Positions 23,416 to 33,156 of a stretch of DNA of 64,000 bases are shown in pieces. Positions within the stretch are counted from its first letter, which is position 1. Every line of letters begins with the position of its first letter. The stretch is from contig NZ_JAFCLG010000008.1 of the NCBI RefSeq assembly GCF_018129685.1, positions 62,001 to 126,000 of the forward strand. The letters are read 5' to 3'. The notes under the pieces are model-generated. The model saw only the letters and a program-made list of their open reading frames with translations. It was not told the origin of the DNA and made no database searches. The position numbers and the translations under genes are program-made. Source of the stretch: Bradyrhizobium manausense. Lineage in GTDB: Bacteria; Pseudomonadota; Alphaproteobacteria; Rhizobiales; Xanthobacteraceae.

Positions 23416-24615
23416 ATGAACGAGATCATTTTCATGCTGGGCGACTGGCCGGTGCGCGGAATCGACGCGCTGATCGGCTTCGGCGTCCTGGTGCTCATCC
23501 TGCTGGTGGTGATTGCGGTCGTGATCGCCAGATCCGGTCGGCGCGGCGCGGAACTCGCGATGGCGAACGCGATCCGGGCCGACGAGCTGGAGGAGCGGCT
23601 CGCCCAAGTCCTCCACGCCCAGAGCGAGGCCGCCGGCCGCGCCGACGCCATGACCCAGGCGCTGGCCGGCCGCCAGGCCGAGATGGCGCGGGCGGTCAAC
23701 GAGCGGCTGGATTCGGTGACCCACCGGGTCGGCCAGTCCATGGAGCACGCGACGCGCAACACCATGGAAAGCCTGCGCGCGCTGCACGAGCGGCTCGGCA
23801 TCATCGACAGCGCCCACAAGAACCTCACCGATCTCACCACGCAGGTGACGACCCTGCGCGACGTGCTCGCCAACAAGCAGGCGCGCGGCGCCTTCGGACA
23901 GGCGCGGATGGAGGCGATCGTTCAGGACGGTCTGCCCAAGGGGGCCTACGAATTCCAGTTCACGCTCTCGACGGGAAAACGGCCCGACTGCGTCGTGTTC
24001 CTGCCCGACCAGCGCCCGCTCTGCATCGACGCGAAATTCCCGCTGGAAGCGATGACCGCGCTGCACGACGCCCGCACCGACGAGGGGAAGCGCCTCGCCA
24101 CGCAGCGGCTGCGCGGCGACGTGATGAAGCATGTCAGCGACATCGCCGAGAAATATCTCGTCACCGGCGAGACCCAGGAGATGGCGCTGATGTTCGTGCC
24201 GTCTGAATCGGTCTACGCCGAGATCCATGACGGCTTTGACGACGTGATCCAGAAGGCCTACCGGGCCAAGGTCGTGCTGGTGTCGCCCTCGCTCTTGATG
24301 CTCGCGATCCAGGTGATGCAGCAGATCATGCGGGACGCGCGTATGCGCGATGCCGCCGACCAGATCCAGACCGAAGTGATCAAGCTCGGCGACGACCTCG
24401 GCCGCCTGCGCGACCGCGTGCTGAAACTGCAGAAGCATTTTGCCGATGCGAACGAGGACGTCCGCCAGATCCTGATCTCCGCCGACAAGATCGAAAAGCG
24501 CGCCGGGCGGATCGAGGAACTCGATTTCAGCAAAACGGACGCACCGGCGGAGGGCCCGCGGCTGGTGGCAGGAGCGGGCGAGCTGTTTCCGAGGAAGCTC
24601 CAGGCGGGGGAGTGA
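23416..24615 (+). CDS. rmuC: DNA recombination protein RmuC
   Basis: The 399-residue protein has an N-terminal membrane anchor (about 14-36, GVLVLILLVVIAVVIA), a coiled-coil region (about 50-155, rich in Glu/Gln/Ala) and the RmuC domain with a PD-(D/E)XK-like fold: PDCVVFLP, CIDAKFPLEAM (catalytic D-x-K type) and the GDVMKHVSDIAEKYL region. The family limits DNA inversions and rearrangements at short repeats. It is preceded by a GTTC-N7-GTTC box, which suggests DNA-damage control. Transcribed away from def. Confidence 0.94.
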   Translation: MNEIIFMLGDWPVRGIDALIGFGVLVLILLVVIAVVIARSGRRGAELAMANAIRADELEERLAQVLHAQSEAAGRADAMTQALAGRQAEMARAVNERLDSVTHRVGQSMEHATRNTMESLRALHERLGIIDSAHKNLTDLTTQVTTLRDVLANKQARGAFGQARMEAIVQDGLPKGAYEFQFTLSTGKRPDCVVFLPDQRPLCIDAKFPLEAMTALHDARTDEGKRLATQRLRGDVMKHVSDIAEKYLVTGETQEMALMFVPSESVYAEIHDGFDDVIQKAYRAKVVLVSPSLLMLAIQVMQQIMRDARMRDAADQIQTEVIKLGDDLGRLRDRVLKLQKHFADANEDVRQILISADKIEKRAGRIEELDFSKTDAPAEGPRLVAGAGELFPRKLQAGE

Positions 24616-24624
24616 CGGCTTAGT

Positions 24625-24710
24625 CGTCATGGCCGGGCTTGTCCCGGCCATCCACGACCTTCTTCACCGCACCAAGAACGTGGATGCCCGGGACAAGCCC
24701 GGGCAGGACG
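24625..24710. repeat. paired palindromic repeat, GGCC arm then GCCC arm
   Basis: The two hairpins (ATGGCCGGG-CTTGT-CCCGGCCAT; ATGCCCGGG-ACAAG-CCCGGGCA) are those of the family at 13389. The last arm ends CAGGACG instead of CATGACG. It lies between rmuC and the MFS gene. Confidence 0.85.
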
Positions 24711-24757
24711 AGTTTTGTGGCAGAGGCACCATGCCTAGAATCTGCTAACACCTCCTC

Positions 24758-26122
24758 ATGACCGCACCCGACGCGACCTCCCCTGCCGAAACCTCCGCCC
24801 CCGCGACTTCCTGGCGCGACAGCCTGGCCGTCTATCTGCAGCCGCGGGTGCTGATCGTGCTGTTCCTCGGCTTCTCCTCGGGGCTGCCGCTGGCGTTGTC
24901 GGGTTCGACGCTGCTGGTGTGGATGCGCGAGGCCGGCGTCGACCTCAAGACCATCGGGCTGTTTGCGCTGGTCGGCACGCCCTACACGCTGAAGTTCCTG
25001 TGGGCGCCGCTGGTGGATGCGCTGCATGTGCCGCTGTTCACCCGCGCCTTCGGGCGGCGGCGCGGCTGGCTTTTGTTTTCGCAGCTGCTGCTGATCATCG
25101 CGATCCTGCTGCTGGCGATGACCGATCCGGCACGCTCGCCGTTCTATGTCGCGCTCGGCGCGCTGCTGGTGGCGACCACATCCTCGACGCAGGACATCGT
25201 GGTCGACGCCTTCCGCGTCGAGAGCCTGCCCGAGAGCGAGCAGGCCGCCGGCATGGCGGCCTATGTCGCCGCCTATCGCATCGGGATGCTGGTCTCGACT
25301 GCGGGCGCATTGTTCATGGTCTCGGGCTTCGAGGGGACCGGCATTCCGCGCTCCTCGGCCTGGATGTGGGGCTACGTGGTGATGGCCGCGATGGTGCTGA
25401 TCGGAACGATCACGGCGCTCGCCGCAACAGAGCCCGAGCAATCGGTGCGGGCAGAAGCCGCGACGCACACCGAGACCGCGTTTACGCGCGTGCTGCACGC
25501 AGCGATCGGCGCATTCTCCGAATTCCTGTCGCGCAAGGACGCGCTCGCTGCGCTCGCCTTCGTCGTGCTGTTCAAATTCACTGACGCGTTCTCGGGCACC
25601 ATGACGGCGCCGTTCGTGGTCGACCTCGGCTTCACCCGCAACGACTATGCGGCAATCGTCAAAGGCGTCGGCCTCGCGGCCACCCTGATCGGCGGCTTCG
25701 CCGGCGGTTTTGTCGCACGGCGTTATTCACTGGCAAATTCGCTCTGGATGGGCGGCGTTGTGCAGGCACTGGCCAATCTCACCTTCGCCTGGCTCGCCGT
25801 GGTCGGCACCAATCAATGGGCTCTGGCGCTTGCCATCTGCGCCGAGAACTTCACCAGCGCGATCGGCACGGTGATCTTCGTCGCGTATCTCTCGGCGCTG
25901 TGCCAGAACCCGCTGCACACGGCCACGCAATATGCCCTGCTGACGGCGCTTGCGGCCGTAGGGCGGACCTACCTGTCATCCGGCGCAGGCTACGTCGCAA
26001 GCGCGACCGGCTGGCCACTGTTCTTCGTGATCTGCGTGCTGGTGGCGATCCCGAGCCTGGTACTGTTGGCCTGGCTGCAGCGGCGCGGGCATTTTGAGGA
26101 CCTGGCGCCGGTGAGGGTTTGA
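24758..26122 (+). CDS. AmpG-like muropeptide MFS transporter
   Basis: The 454-residue major facilitator has about 12-14 hydrophobic helices. The N-terminal pattern YLQPRVLIVLFLGFSSGLPL, LSGSTLLVWMREAGVDLKTI, YTLKFLWAPLVD and the STQDIVVDAFRVE motif are those of AmpG, which imports anhydromuropeptides from the periplasm for peptidoglycan recycling and can influence beta-lactamase induction. No ampC or ampR is nearby. Identification at family level is firm; strict orthology to AmpG is likely but not proven. Confidence 0.87.
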   Translation: MTAPDATSPAETSAPATSWRDSLAVYLQPRVLIVLFLGFSSGLPLALSGSTLLVWMREAGVDLKTIGLFALVGTPYTLKFLWAPLVDALHVPLFTRAFGRRRGWLLFSQLLLIIAILLLAMTDPARSPFYVALGALLVATTSSTQDIVVDAFRVESLPESEQAAGMAAYVAAYRIGMLVSTAGALFMVSGFEGTGIPRSSAWMWGYVVMAAMVLIGTITALAATEPEQSVRAEAATHTETAFTRVLHAAIGAFSEFLSRKDALAALAFVVLFKFTDAFSGTMTAPFVVDLGFTRNDYAAIVKGVGLAATLIGGFAGGFVARRYSLANSLWMGGVVQALANLTFAWLAVVGTNQWALALAICAENFTSAIGTVIFVAYLSALCQNPLHTATQYALLTALAAVGRTYLSSGAGYVASATGWPLFFVICVLVAIPSLVLLAWLQRRGHFEDLAPVRV

Positions 26123-26127
26123 CGGTG

Positions 26128-26223
26128 CCGTAGGGTGGGCAAAGGCGCACTTGCGCCGTGCCCACCATCTGTCCAGCAATTCGGCAAAGGTCGTGGGCAC
26201 GCTTCGCTTTGCCCACCCTACGG
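26128..26223. repeat. inverted repeat (CCGTAGGGTGGGCAAAG type)
   Basis: The arms CCGTAGGGTGGGCAAAGGCG and CGCTTTGCCCACCCTACGG are inverted, with inner GCGCACTTGCGC and GTGCCCAC / GTGGGCAC pairs. It lies between convergent genes and could serve as a terminator for both. Confidence 0.8.
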
Positions 26224-26251
26224 CAGCTCGTCGTGAGGCGACGTCCCCCTC

Positions 26252-26689
26252 CTACTTCTTCACCAAACTCCACTTCGTCACCACCGCCTCGCTCATCTGG
26301 CCGGGATCGCTGGCGCAGGCGATCTCGTCGACCTTGATCGAGATCTCCTTGCCGACGAAGGACTTCAGCTGCGAGGCCTGCGCGTCGCTGGAGGTGACGA
26401 GCTGGAAGGTCTCGGGTCCCGTCTCCAGATCGCACAGCCCGCCCGGCGCCGGCAGGCGGCGCGGCTCGGAGGTGATCTGGTACATCGCGATCCGCTTGCC
26501 GGCGTTCCTGGCGTCGCGGATCTTCATGGCGTTCAGCTCGCCCGAGAGCACCTCGCCGGCGCTGATCGGCTTGCCGGGCTTCGAGGGCGGCGGCGCACCA
26601 TCGTCCTCCTGCGCGGCGGCGATGGCCGGTGTCACCAGCAGCAGCATCGTCGTCACCAAAGCCGATCGTGTGGCGAATCGTTTCGTCAT
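26252..26689 (-). CDS. hypothetical secreted protein
   Basis: The 145-residue protein has a clear signal peptide (MTKRFATRSALVTTMLLLVT...AIAAAQ, cleavage near 26). The mature part starts acidic and Pro-rich, then holds RIAMYQITSEPRRLPAPGGL and CDLETGPETFQLVTSSDAQA with two Cys. The product probably acts in the periplasm. I do not recognise the family. The start at 26689 is preferred because it opens the signal peptide. Upstream recR is in the same direction, 86 bases away. Confidence 0.7.
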   Translation of the reverse strand: MTKRFATRSALVTTMLLLVTPAIAAAQEDDGAPPPSKPGKPISAGEVLSGELNAMKIRDARNAGKRIAMYQITSEPRRLPAPGGLCDLETGPETFQLVTSSDAQASQLKSFVGKEISIKVDEIACASDPGQMSEAVVTKWSLVKK

Positions 26690-26775
26690 GTCGTCCGTTC
26701 CGTAGGTCTGGATGGAGAGTCTTGTTTTGACGCGTTTCTTCACGCGAACCGGTATCCACTTCGCTCGAAGACGCT

Positions 26776-27378
26776 TTAGAACAGGGTCCGCTGCCGCATG
26801 GCGGCCGATAGCGTACCCTCGTCGAGATAATCAAGCTCGCCACCGACAGGCACACCGTGCGCGAGCCGGGTGACCTTGACGTTGGCGTCCTGAAGCAGGT
26901 CGGTGATGTAATGCGCCGTGGTCTGGCCGTCGACCGTCGCGTTCAGCGCAAGAATGATCTCGTGCACCTCGGCCGCATGCGCACGCGCCACCAGCGCGTC
27001 GATGGTGAGGTCCTGTGGACCGACGCCGTCGAGCGGCGACAGGGTCGCGCCCAGCACGTGATAGCGCCCCTGCGTCGCATTGGCCCGCTCCAGCGCCCAG
27101 AGATCGGCAACGTCGGCGACGACGACGATGATGGCGGGATCGCGTTTCGGATCGGTGCAGACCGTGCAGGGATTTTGCGTGTCGATGTTGCCGCAGGTCT
27201 TGCAGACCTGGACCTTGTCCAGCGCGATCTGCAAGGCGGAGGACAGCGGCATCATCAGCGCTTCGCGCTTCTTGATCAGATGCAGCGCCGCACGCCGCGC
27301 GGAGCGCGGACCGAGGCCCGGCAGCCGTGCGAGAAGCTGGACCAGCCGCTCGATTTCGGGACCTGCAACCGCGCCCAT
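26776..27378 (-). CDS. recR: recombination mediator protein RecR
   Basis: The 200-residue DNA-binding protein of the RecFOR pathway loads RecA at gaps. It has the N-terminal helix-hairpin-helix LARLPGLGPRSARRAALH (about 14-31), the four-Cys zinc finger CKTCGNIDTQNPCTVC (about 59-74), the Toprim domain (IIVVVADVADLWALE) and the C-terminal ARLAHGVPVGGELDYLDEGTL tail (in pieces). The start at 27378 gives MGAVAGPEIERLV. It lies 1 base downstream of ybaB, in the conserved dnaX-ybaB-recR operon. Confidence 0.97.
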   Translation of the reverse strand: MGAVAGPEIERLVQLLARLPGLGPRSARRAALHLIKKREALMMPLSSALQIALDKVQVCKTCGNIDTQNPCTVCTDPKRDPAIIVVVADVADLWALERANATQGRYHVLGATLSPLDGVGPQDLTIDALVARAHAAEVHEIILALNATVDGQTTAHYITDLLQDANVKVTRLAHGVPVGGELDYLDEGTLSAAMRQRTLF

Positions 27379-27379
27379 A

Positions 27380-27700
27380 TTATTGGCCGAACAGCCCCGG
27401 CGGCAGGCCGAGCCCGCCGGTGAGCGACTGCATCTTTTCCTGCATCGCCGTCTCCGCCTTGCGGCGGGCATCGCCGAGCGCGGTGACCAGCAGATCTTCC
27501 AGCACCTCGCGCTCCTCGGCCTTCATCAGCGAAGGATCGATCTTGATGCCCTTGACGTCCATCTTGGCGGTCATGCGCACGGCAACGAGACCGCCGCCGG
27601 AGATGCCCTCGACCTCCACATTGGCGAGAGATTCCTGCATCTCCTGCATCTTGGATTGCAGCTGGGCTGCCTGCTTCATCATGCCGAGAAAATCAGCCAT
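27380..27700 (-). CDS. ybaB: YbaB/EbfC family nucleoid-associated protein
   Basis: The 106-residue tweezer-shaped DNA-binding protein starts MADFLGMMKQAAQLQSKMQE, contains the GGGLVAVRMTAKMDVKGIKI beta-hairpin and IDPSLM, and ends with a Gly/Pro-rich PPGLFGQ tail. It sits between dnaX and recR, the typical place, and is probably co-transcribed with both. Confidence 0.96.
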   Translation of the reverse strand: MADFLGMMKQAAQLQSKMQEMQESLANVEVEGISGGGLVAVRMTAKMDVKGIKIDPSLMKAEEREVLEDLLVTALGDARRKAETAMQEKMQSLTGGLGLPPGLFGQ

Positions 27701-27723
27701 GGGTGTCTGTCCTTGAATCTGGC

Positions 27724-29565
27724 TCAGAGATCGTCGTCGGCGTCGGAACCGTCGGGCGGATCATCGGAGCCGTAGTCGGCGTTATCATTGGATTCCGGCG
27801 TCTCGGGGGCAAGCTTGCGGACCTCGACGACCTTGGCGCCGGGGAAGCGCGACAGCACCTCCTGCACGCGCGGATCGGCCTCGGCGCTGCGCGCATGTTC
27901 TTGCTTGGCCGCCTGGTTGACCGAACGCAGCGTCGGCTGGCCCTGCTCGTTGGAAACGACGATGGTCCAGCGCCGGCCGGTCCACAGCTCGAATTTGCGC
28001 GCGAGCTCGGAGATCATCGTTTTCGACGCGTTCGGCTCGAGCGCGACTTCCAGCCGGCCCTCCTCGAAACGGACGAGACGCATGTCGCCTTCGAGCGCGG
28101 CCTTGGTCATGAGATCACGCTTCTGCCCGGCCAATGCGACAAGCTGGGTGAAACTCGTGATGCGCAGCTGGGGCGCCGCGCCTTGCGGATCCGGCGCAGG
28201 CGCCGCCATTTGCGGCCGGGCGCCACCGCCGAATGCAGTCGGTGATGATGTCGGCATCCGAACCGGGGCAGCAGAGGTCGCGGACACAGCGGAGGCCATC
28301 GGCGCGGACGGCGCGCTGCTGCGCGCGCCACTTCCGCCGCTCGCGACCGGCGAGCCGCCGCCGTTCTGCCCCAGCATCCGGATCGCTTCGTCCGGCGTCG
28401 GCAGGTCGGCGACATAGGCGATACGCACCAGCACCATCTCGGCGGCTATGACGGGCCGTGTCGCGCCCTGCACCTCGGTGATGCCCTTGAGCAACATCTG
28501 AAACATCCGCGACAGCACGCGATGCGAGACCTTCGCGGCGAAATCCTTCGCGCGCACCCGTTCGGTCTCGCCGTAGGCGACGTTCTCGGCGAGCGCCGGA
28601 ATGACTTTCACGCGGGTGACGAAATTGACGAACTCGGCAAGGTCCGAGAGCACGACGACCGGATCGGCGCCGACATCATACTGATCGCGGAATTCCTTGA
28701 ACGCCGCGGCGATGTCGCCGCGCGCCAGCGATTCGAAGAGGTCGATGACGCGGGTGCGGTCGGCAAGGCCCAGCATCTGCCTGACCGCGTCGGCCTTCAC
28801 GGTGCCAGCCGCATGCGCGATCGCCTGGTCGAGCAGCGACAGCGAATCGCGCACCGAGCCTTCGGCCGCGCGCGCGATGATGCCGAGCGCCTCCGGCTCG
28901 ATCTCGACATTTTCCTTCGCGGCAATGCCGGCGAGGTGTTTCATCAGCACGTCGGCCTCGACGCGGCGGAGGTCGAAGCGCTGGCAGCGCGACAGCACGG
29001 TGACCGGAACCTTGCGGATCTCGGTCGTGGCGAACACGAATTTGGCGTGCTCCGGCGGTTCCTCCAGCGTCTTCAGGAAGGCGTTGAACGCCGCCGTCGA
29101 CAGCATGTGGACTTCGTCGATGATGTAGACCTTGTAGCGGGCGCTGGCCGGCGCATAGCGCACGCTGTCATTGATCTGGCGGACGTCATCGACACCGGTA
29201 TGGGAGGCCGCGTCCATCTCCAGCACGTCCATGTGCCGGCTTTCCATGATCGCCTGGCAATGCACGCCCAAAGTCGGCATGTGGATGGTCGGGCCCTTCA
29301 CCGAACCATCCGGCATCTCGTAGTTGAGCGCACGGGCGAGGATACGCGCTGTGGTCGTCTTGCCGACGCCGCGAACGCCGGTGAGGATCCAGGCCTGCGG
29401 AATGCGCCCGGTCTCGAATGCATTCGAGACGGTGCGGACCACGGCCTCCTGGCCGATCAGATCGTCGAACGAAGACGGGCGGTATTTGCGCGCGAGCACC
29501 CGGTAGGGCGCATCGCCGGCCGGGCCGGCGCGATCAGGAGGTGGAGGGGCGCCAGCGTCGGTCAT
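27724..29565 (-). CDS. dnaX: DNA polymerase III subunit gamma/tau
   Basis: The 613-residue clamp-loader ATPase has YRVLARKYRPSSFDDLIGQE, Walker A GVRGVGKTTTAR (about 63-74), DEVHMLSTAAFNAFLKTLEE (Walker B region), the sensor ATTEIRKVPVTVLSRCQRFD and the collar domain to about 370. An Ala/Pro/Gly linker and the tau-type C-terminal domain follow, so both clamp loading and polymerase tethering are expected. The zinc module between residues 81 and 104 retains only one of the four usual Cys (Cys103). The 4.5S RNA gene lies just upstream on the same strand. Confidence 0.95.
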   Translation of the reverse strand: MTDAGAPPPPDRAGPAGDAPYRVLARKYRPSSFDDLIGQEAVVRTVSNAFETGRIPQAWILTGVRGVGKTTTARILARALNYEMPDGSVKGPTIHMPTLGVHCQAIMESRHMDVLEMDAASHTGVDDVRQINDSVRYAPASARYKVYIIDEVHMLSTAAFNAFLKTLEEPPEHAKFVFATTEIRKVPVTVLSRCQRFDLRRVEADVLMKHLAGIAAKENVEIEPEALGIIARAAEGSVRDSLSLLDQAIAHAAGTVKADAVRQMLGLADRTRVIDLFESLARGDIAAAFKEFRDQYDVGADPVVVLSDLAEFVNFVTRVKVIPALAENVAYGETERVRAKDFAAKVSHRVLSRMFQMLLKGITEVQGATRPVIAAEMVLVRIAYVADLPTPDEAIRMLGQNGGGSPVASGGSGARSSAPSAPMASAVSATSAAPVRMPTSSPTAFGGGARPQMAAPAPDPQGAAPQLRITSFTQLVALAGQKRDLMTKAALEGDMRLVRFEEGRLEVALEPNASKTMISELARKFELWTGRRWTIVVSNEQGQPTLRSVNQAAKQEHARSAEADPRVQEVLSRFPGAKVVEVRKLAPETPESNDNADYGSDDPPDGSDADDDL

Positions 29566-29941
29566 GGGTCAATCCGCAATGGAATGTCTCTCGGCTGGCT
29601 TTTGCGGACAGGCGCGCGCCAGCGGGAGGCCCGCCAGCGCAATTTCGCTCGAAAAAACAAGTAGGAGACTGACGAGCGACCCGATCCGGACCTCGTTAGG
29701 GCTGCTTCCTTCCGGACCTGACCCGGTTGGCGAGTGGCTCGTCCACCGCCAATCTCCCGACCCCTATTTGGGGCCAAAAAGTCGGGAACGCAAGCGGGTA
29801 TCACATTGACCAGCTTGATCTTGCCCAGCATCCGGGCAATTGCGGACCTGCCCAGCCGATAGGCTGTGCTTTCGCTACCAGGGCCGCCTTGGTAAGAACG
29901 CTGCCGGAACTCCACTTCAACCAGAAAAGCGATTGATCCCA
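29566..29941. other. intergenic region carrying the 4.5S RNA gene
   Basis: Besides the SRP RNA (29663-29759) there is a short palindrome CCCCTATTTGGGG (29761-29773) just before the RNA start, and about 165 further bases in which no gene was recognised. These should contain the promoters of ffs and of the rightward ABC operon. Confidence 0.5.
29663..29759 (-). ncRNA. ffs: signal recognition particle 4.5S RNA
   Basis: The minus strand contains GGGTCAGGTCCGGAAGGAAG followed by CAGCCC, the invariant SRP domain IV loop that binds Ffh. Flanking strands pair: GGGAGATTGGCGGTGGACGA near the 5' end with CGCTCGTCAGTCTCC at the 3' end, giving a hairpin of about 97 bases. The ends are estimated from the terminal stem. 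It lies directly upstream of dnaX, as in other alphaproteobacteria. Confidence 0.92.
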
Positions 29942-30796
29942 ATGGTTACACGTCGTGACGTAGCATCGATTGTCGGACTTGGCGCGATCGGGGCAGCCGC
30001 GGCTGGCGCGCTGGCCTCGCCGGCCGTGGCCCAGGCGGCCGATCCCAACGAATCGACCTTTGCCCGCATCCGCCGCACCAAGAAGATGCGGATCGGCGCG
30101 GTCGGCGGCGGCGCGCCCTATTACATGAAGGACCTCGCCAGCGGCCAATGGAAGGGCTTCTACGTCGACATCTCCAAGGCGCTCGCCGACGACATGGAGG
30201 CCGAGCTGGAGATCACCGAGACCACCTGGGGCAATTCGGTGCTCGATCTGCAGTCCAACAAGATCGACATCTTCTTCGGCCTCAACCCGACGCCGAAGCG
30301 CGCCCTGGTGATCGACTTCTCGGTGCCGGTGTTCAACAACGCCTTCGGCATCCTCTGCAAGAAGGACTTCAAGCCAAAGAGCTGGGCCGAATTGAACTCG
30401 CCCGACATCAAGATCGCGGTCGACCAGGGCTCCTCGCACGACCAGGTCGTCAGCCGCCTGACGCCGAAGGCGCAGATATCGCGGCTCAAGACCGCCGATG
30501 ATGCCACCGCGGCGCTGCAGACCGGCCGCGTCGACGCGCAGTGCCTGATCACCATGCTGTCGCTGACCGTCCTGAAGAAGAACCCCTCGCTCGGCCAGTT
30601 CGTGCTGCCGACGCCGATCTTCGCCACGACGTCGAATGCCGGCTTCCGCCGCGAGAACGACAAGACCTGGCGCGACTACGTCAACACCTGGATCGACTTC
30701 AACAAGGGTCTCGGCTTCATCCGCAACGCGATCATCACCAACATGGAGCTGGTGGGCGTGACCGAAGCAGACATTCCGCCGGGCGTTTCGCTGTAA
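29942..30796 (+). CDS. amino-acid-type ABC transporter substrate-binding protein
   Basis: The 284-residue periplasmic solute-binding protein of family 3 (polar amino acid type) has an N-terminal export signal with twin Arg (MVTRRDVASIVGLGAIGAAA ... SPAVAQA), compatible with Tat or Sec. The mature domain begins TKKMRIGAVGGGAPYYMKDL and has GFYVDISKALAD, DIFFGLNPTPKRALVIDFS and a late second lobe (AVDQGSSHDQVVSRL). It is the first gene of an operon with a permease, ATPase, SDR and enolase-superfamily enzyme. The ligand is unknown; the neighbours suggest an amino acid derivative or a small acid. Confidence 0.92.
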   Translation: MVTRRDVASIVGLGAIGAAAAGALASPAVAQAADPNESTFARIRRTKKMRIGAVGGGAPYYMKDLASGQWKGFYVDISKALADDMEAELEITETTWGNSVLDLQSNKIDIFFGLNPTPKRALVIDFSVPVFNNAFGILCKKDFKPKSWAELNSPDIKIAVDQGSSHDQVVSRLTPKAQISRLKTADDATAALQTGRVDAQCLITMLSLTVLKKNPSLGQFVLPTPIFATTSNAGFRRENDKTWRDYVNTWIDFNKGLGFIRNAIITNMELVGVTEADIPPGVSL

Positions 30797-30822
30797 GTGA
30801 TGAGCGACTAAAGTATCCACAT

Positions 30823-30907
30823 CGTCATGGCCGGGCTTGTCCCGGCCATCCACGTCTGACCCGCGGCACCAAGAACGTGGATGCCCGGGACAAGCCCGGG
30901 CATGACG
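30823..30907. repeat. paired palindromic repeat, GGCC arm then GCCC arm
   Basis: Hairpins ATGGCCGGG-CTTGT-CCCGGCCAT and ATGCCCGGG-ACAAG-CCCGGGCAT. It lies inside the operon, between the binding-protein and permease genes, where such a hairpin could stabilise the upstream mRNA, as known for REP sequences. Confidence 0.85.
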
Positions 30908-30947
30908 GCAAGTTTCTGGACCGACATCGGGTACGAGCAAAGCACGC

Positions 30948-31606
30948 ATGTATCAGTGGGACTTCGGCATCCTCTGGAGCTATCGCTGGCTCTTTCTCAA
31001 CGGGCTTGGCGTCACCGTCGGCTTCACCGTGGTGATCGTGATACTCGGCCTCGTCTTCGGCCTGTTCGGGGCGTTCGGCAGCCTGGCGCGCTTCAAGCCG
31101 GTGCGGCTCGTCGCGCTCACCTTCATCGAAGCGTTTCGCTGCACACCGATCCTGGTCCAGCTGATCTGGTTCTATTACGCGCTGCCGATCCTTGCCGGCG
31201 TCGAGATGACGCCGATCACGGCCTCGGCGCTGGCGCTCTCGCTGTATGGCGGCTCGTTCTATTCGGAGATCATCCGAGGCGGCATCATTTCGATCGACAA
31301 GGGCCAGTCGGAAGCCGGCGCCGCGCTCGGCATGACGCCTGTCCAGAGCATGCGGCGCATCGTGCTGCCGCAGGCGATCAAGCGCATGATCCCGGCGCTG
31401 ATGAACCAGTCGATCATCCAGTTCAAGAACACCTCGCTGGTCTCGGTGCTGGCCGTGCCCGACCTCGTCTATCAGAGCCAGGTCGCCGCCCATGACAGCT
31501 ACCGGCCGCTGGAGACCTATACGGCCGTTGCGGTCGCCTATGCGGCGATCCTGATCCCCCTGACCATCCTCGCCCGGCGCGGCGAGAAGCGACTGGCGGT
31601 CAGCGA

Positions 31607-31610
<4 letters not shown>
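30948..31610 (+). CDS. amino-acid-type ABC transporter permease
   Basis: The 220-residue inner-membrane permease of the HisM/GlnP type has about five helices. It shows the family N-terminal segment (NGLGVTVGFTVVIVILGLVF), EAFRCTPILVQLIWFYYALP and the EAA loop GQSEAGAALGMTPVQSMRRI followed by VLPQAIKRMIPALMNQ, which contacts the ATPase. Only one permease is encoded, so a homodimer is expected. Its end overlaps the ATPase start (ATGA at 31607-31610). Confidence 0.95.
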
Positions 31611-32400
<790 letters not shown>

Positions 32401-32401
<1 letters not shown>

Positions 32402-33156
32402 TGCCTGATATCGACCGCGTCTATCTCGTCACCGGTGCCGCCAGCGGCATCGGCCGCGCCACCGCAAAACTGCTCGCGGCGCCCGGCAATGCGCTCCTCT
32501 TGCACACGCGCTCGAACGCGGAGGGTCTCGATGTCACCGCGGCGGAAGCTGAAGCGAAGGGCGCTGTTGTCGCAAAATGCCTCGGCGATCTTGCCGAGGA
32601 GGCAGCCGTCGCAGACGCCATTGCGGCCACGCAAGCGGCTTTCGGCCGGCTTGATGGACTGGTCCTCGTCGGCGGCCACGCCCGCCGCGGCAGCGCCATC
32701 GGCACACCGGCGGATCAATTCCGTCAGGCAATGGACGAGTCCGCGCTGGCCTTCACACGAATGGTCGACGCCGCGCTGCCGCTGCTGCGCGCCGGGCAGG
32801 ACGCTCGGATCGTCGCGGTGTCGTCCTTCGTGACTCATGCAATCCGGCCAGAATTCGCGCCCTTCGCGGCGACGGCAGCCAGCCGCGCCGCACTGGAAGC
32901 GCTGGTGCGCCTCACCGCCGTCGAGCTCGCGAAAGACGGCATCACCGTCAATGCGGTGGCACCCGGCCTCATCGTCAAGGACAGGCCGGGCGAGAGCCGG
33001 CTGTCGGCCGAGCAGATTGCCGCGACCGAAGCACTGATCCCGATGGGCCGCCGCGGGCGGCCGGAGGAGGTCGCCGACATCATCGCCTTTCTGGCGTCCC
33101 GATCCGCATCCTACGTCACCGGCCAGGTCTGGCACGTCAATGGAGGCCTGACATGA
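32401..33156 (+). CDS. SDR family protein with altered YxxxK active site
   Basis: The 251-residue Rossmann protein has cofactor-binding YLVTGAASGIGRATAKLLA (TGxxxGIG), an NNAG-equivalent LVLVGGHARRG, the Ser of VAVSSF (141-142) and the usual end VTGQVWHVNGGL. The catalytic tetrad is broken: where YxxxK should stand (before ALEAL) the sequence is TAASR, that is Thr158 and Arg162. It may bind a nucleotide without ordinary oxidoreductase chemistry, or use other residues. It is in one operon with the ABC transporter and the enolase-superfamily gene, which it overlaps by 4 bases. Confidence 0.88.
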
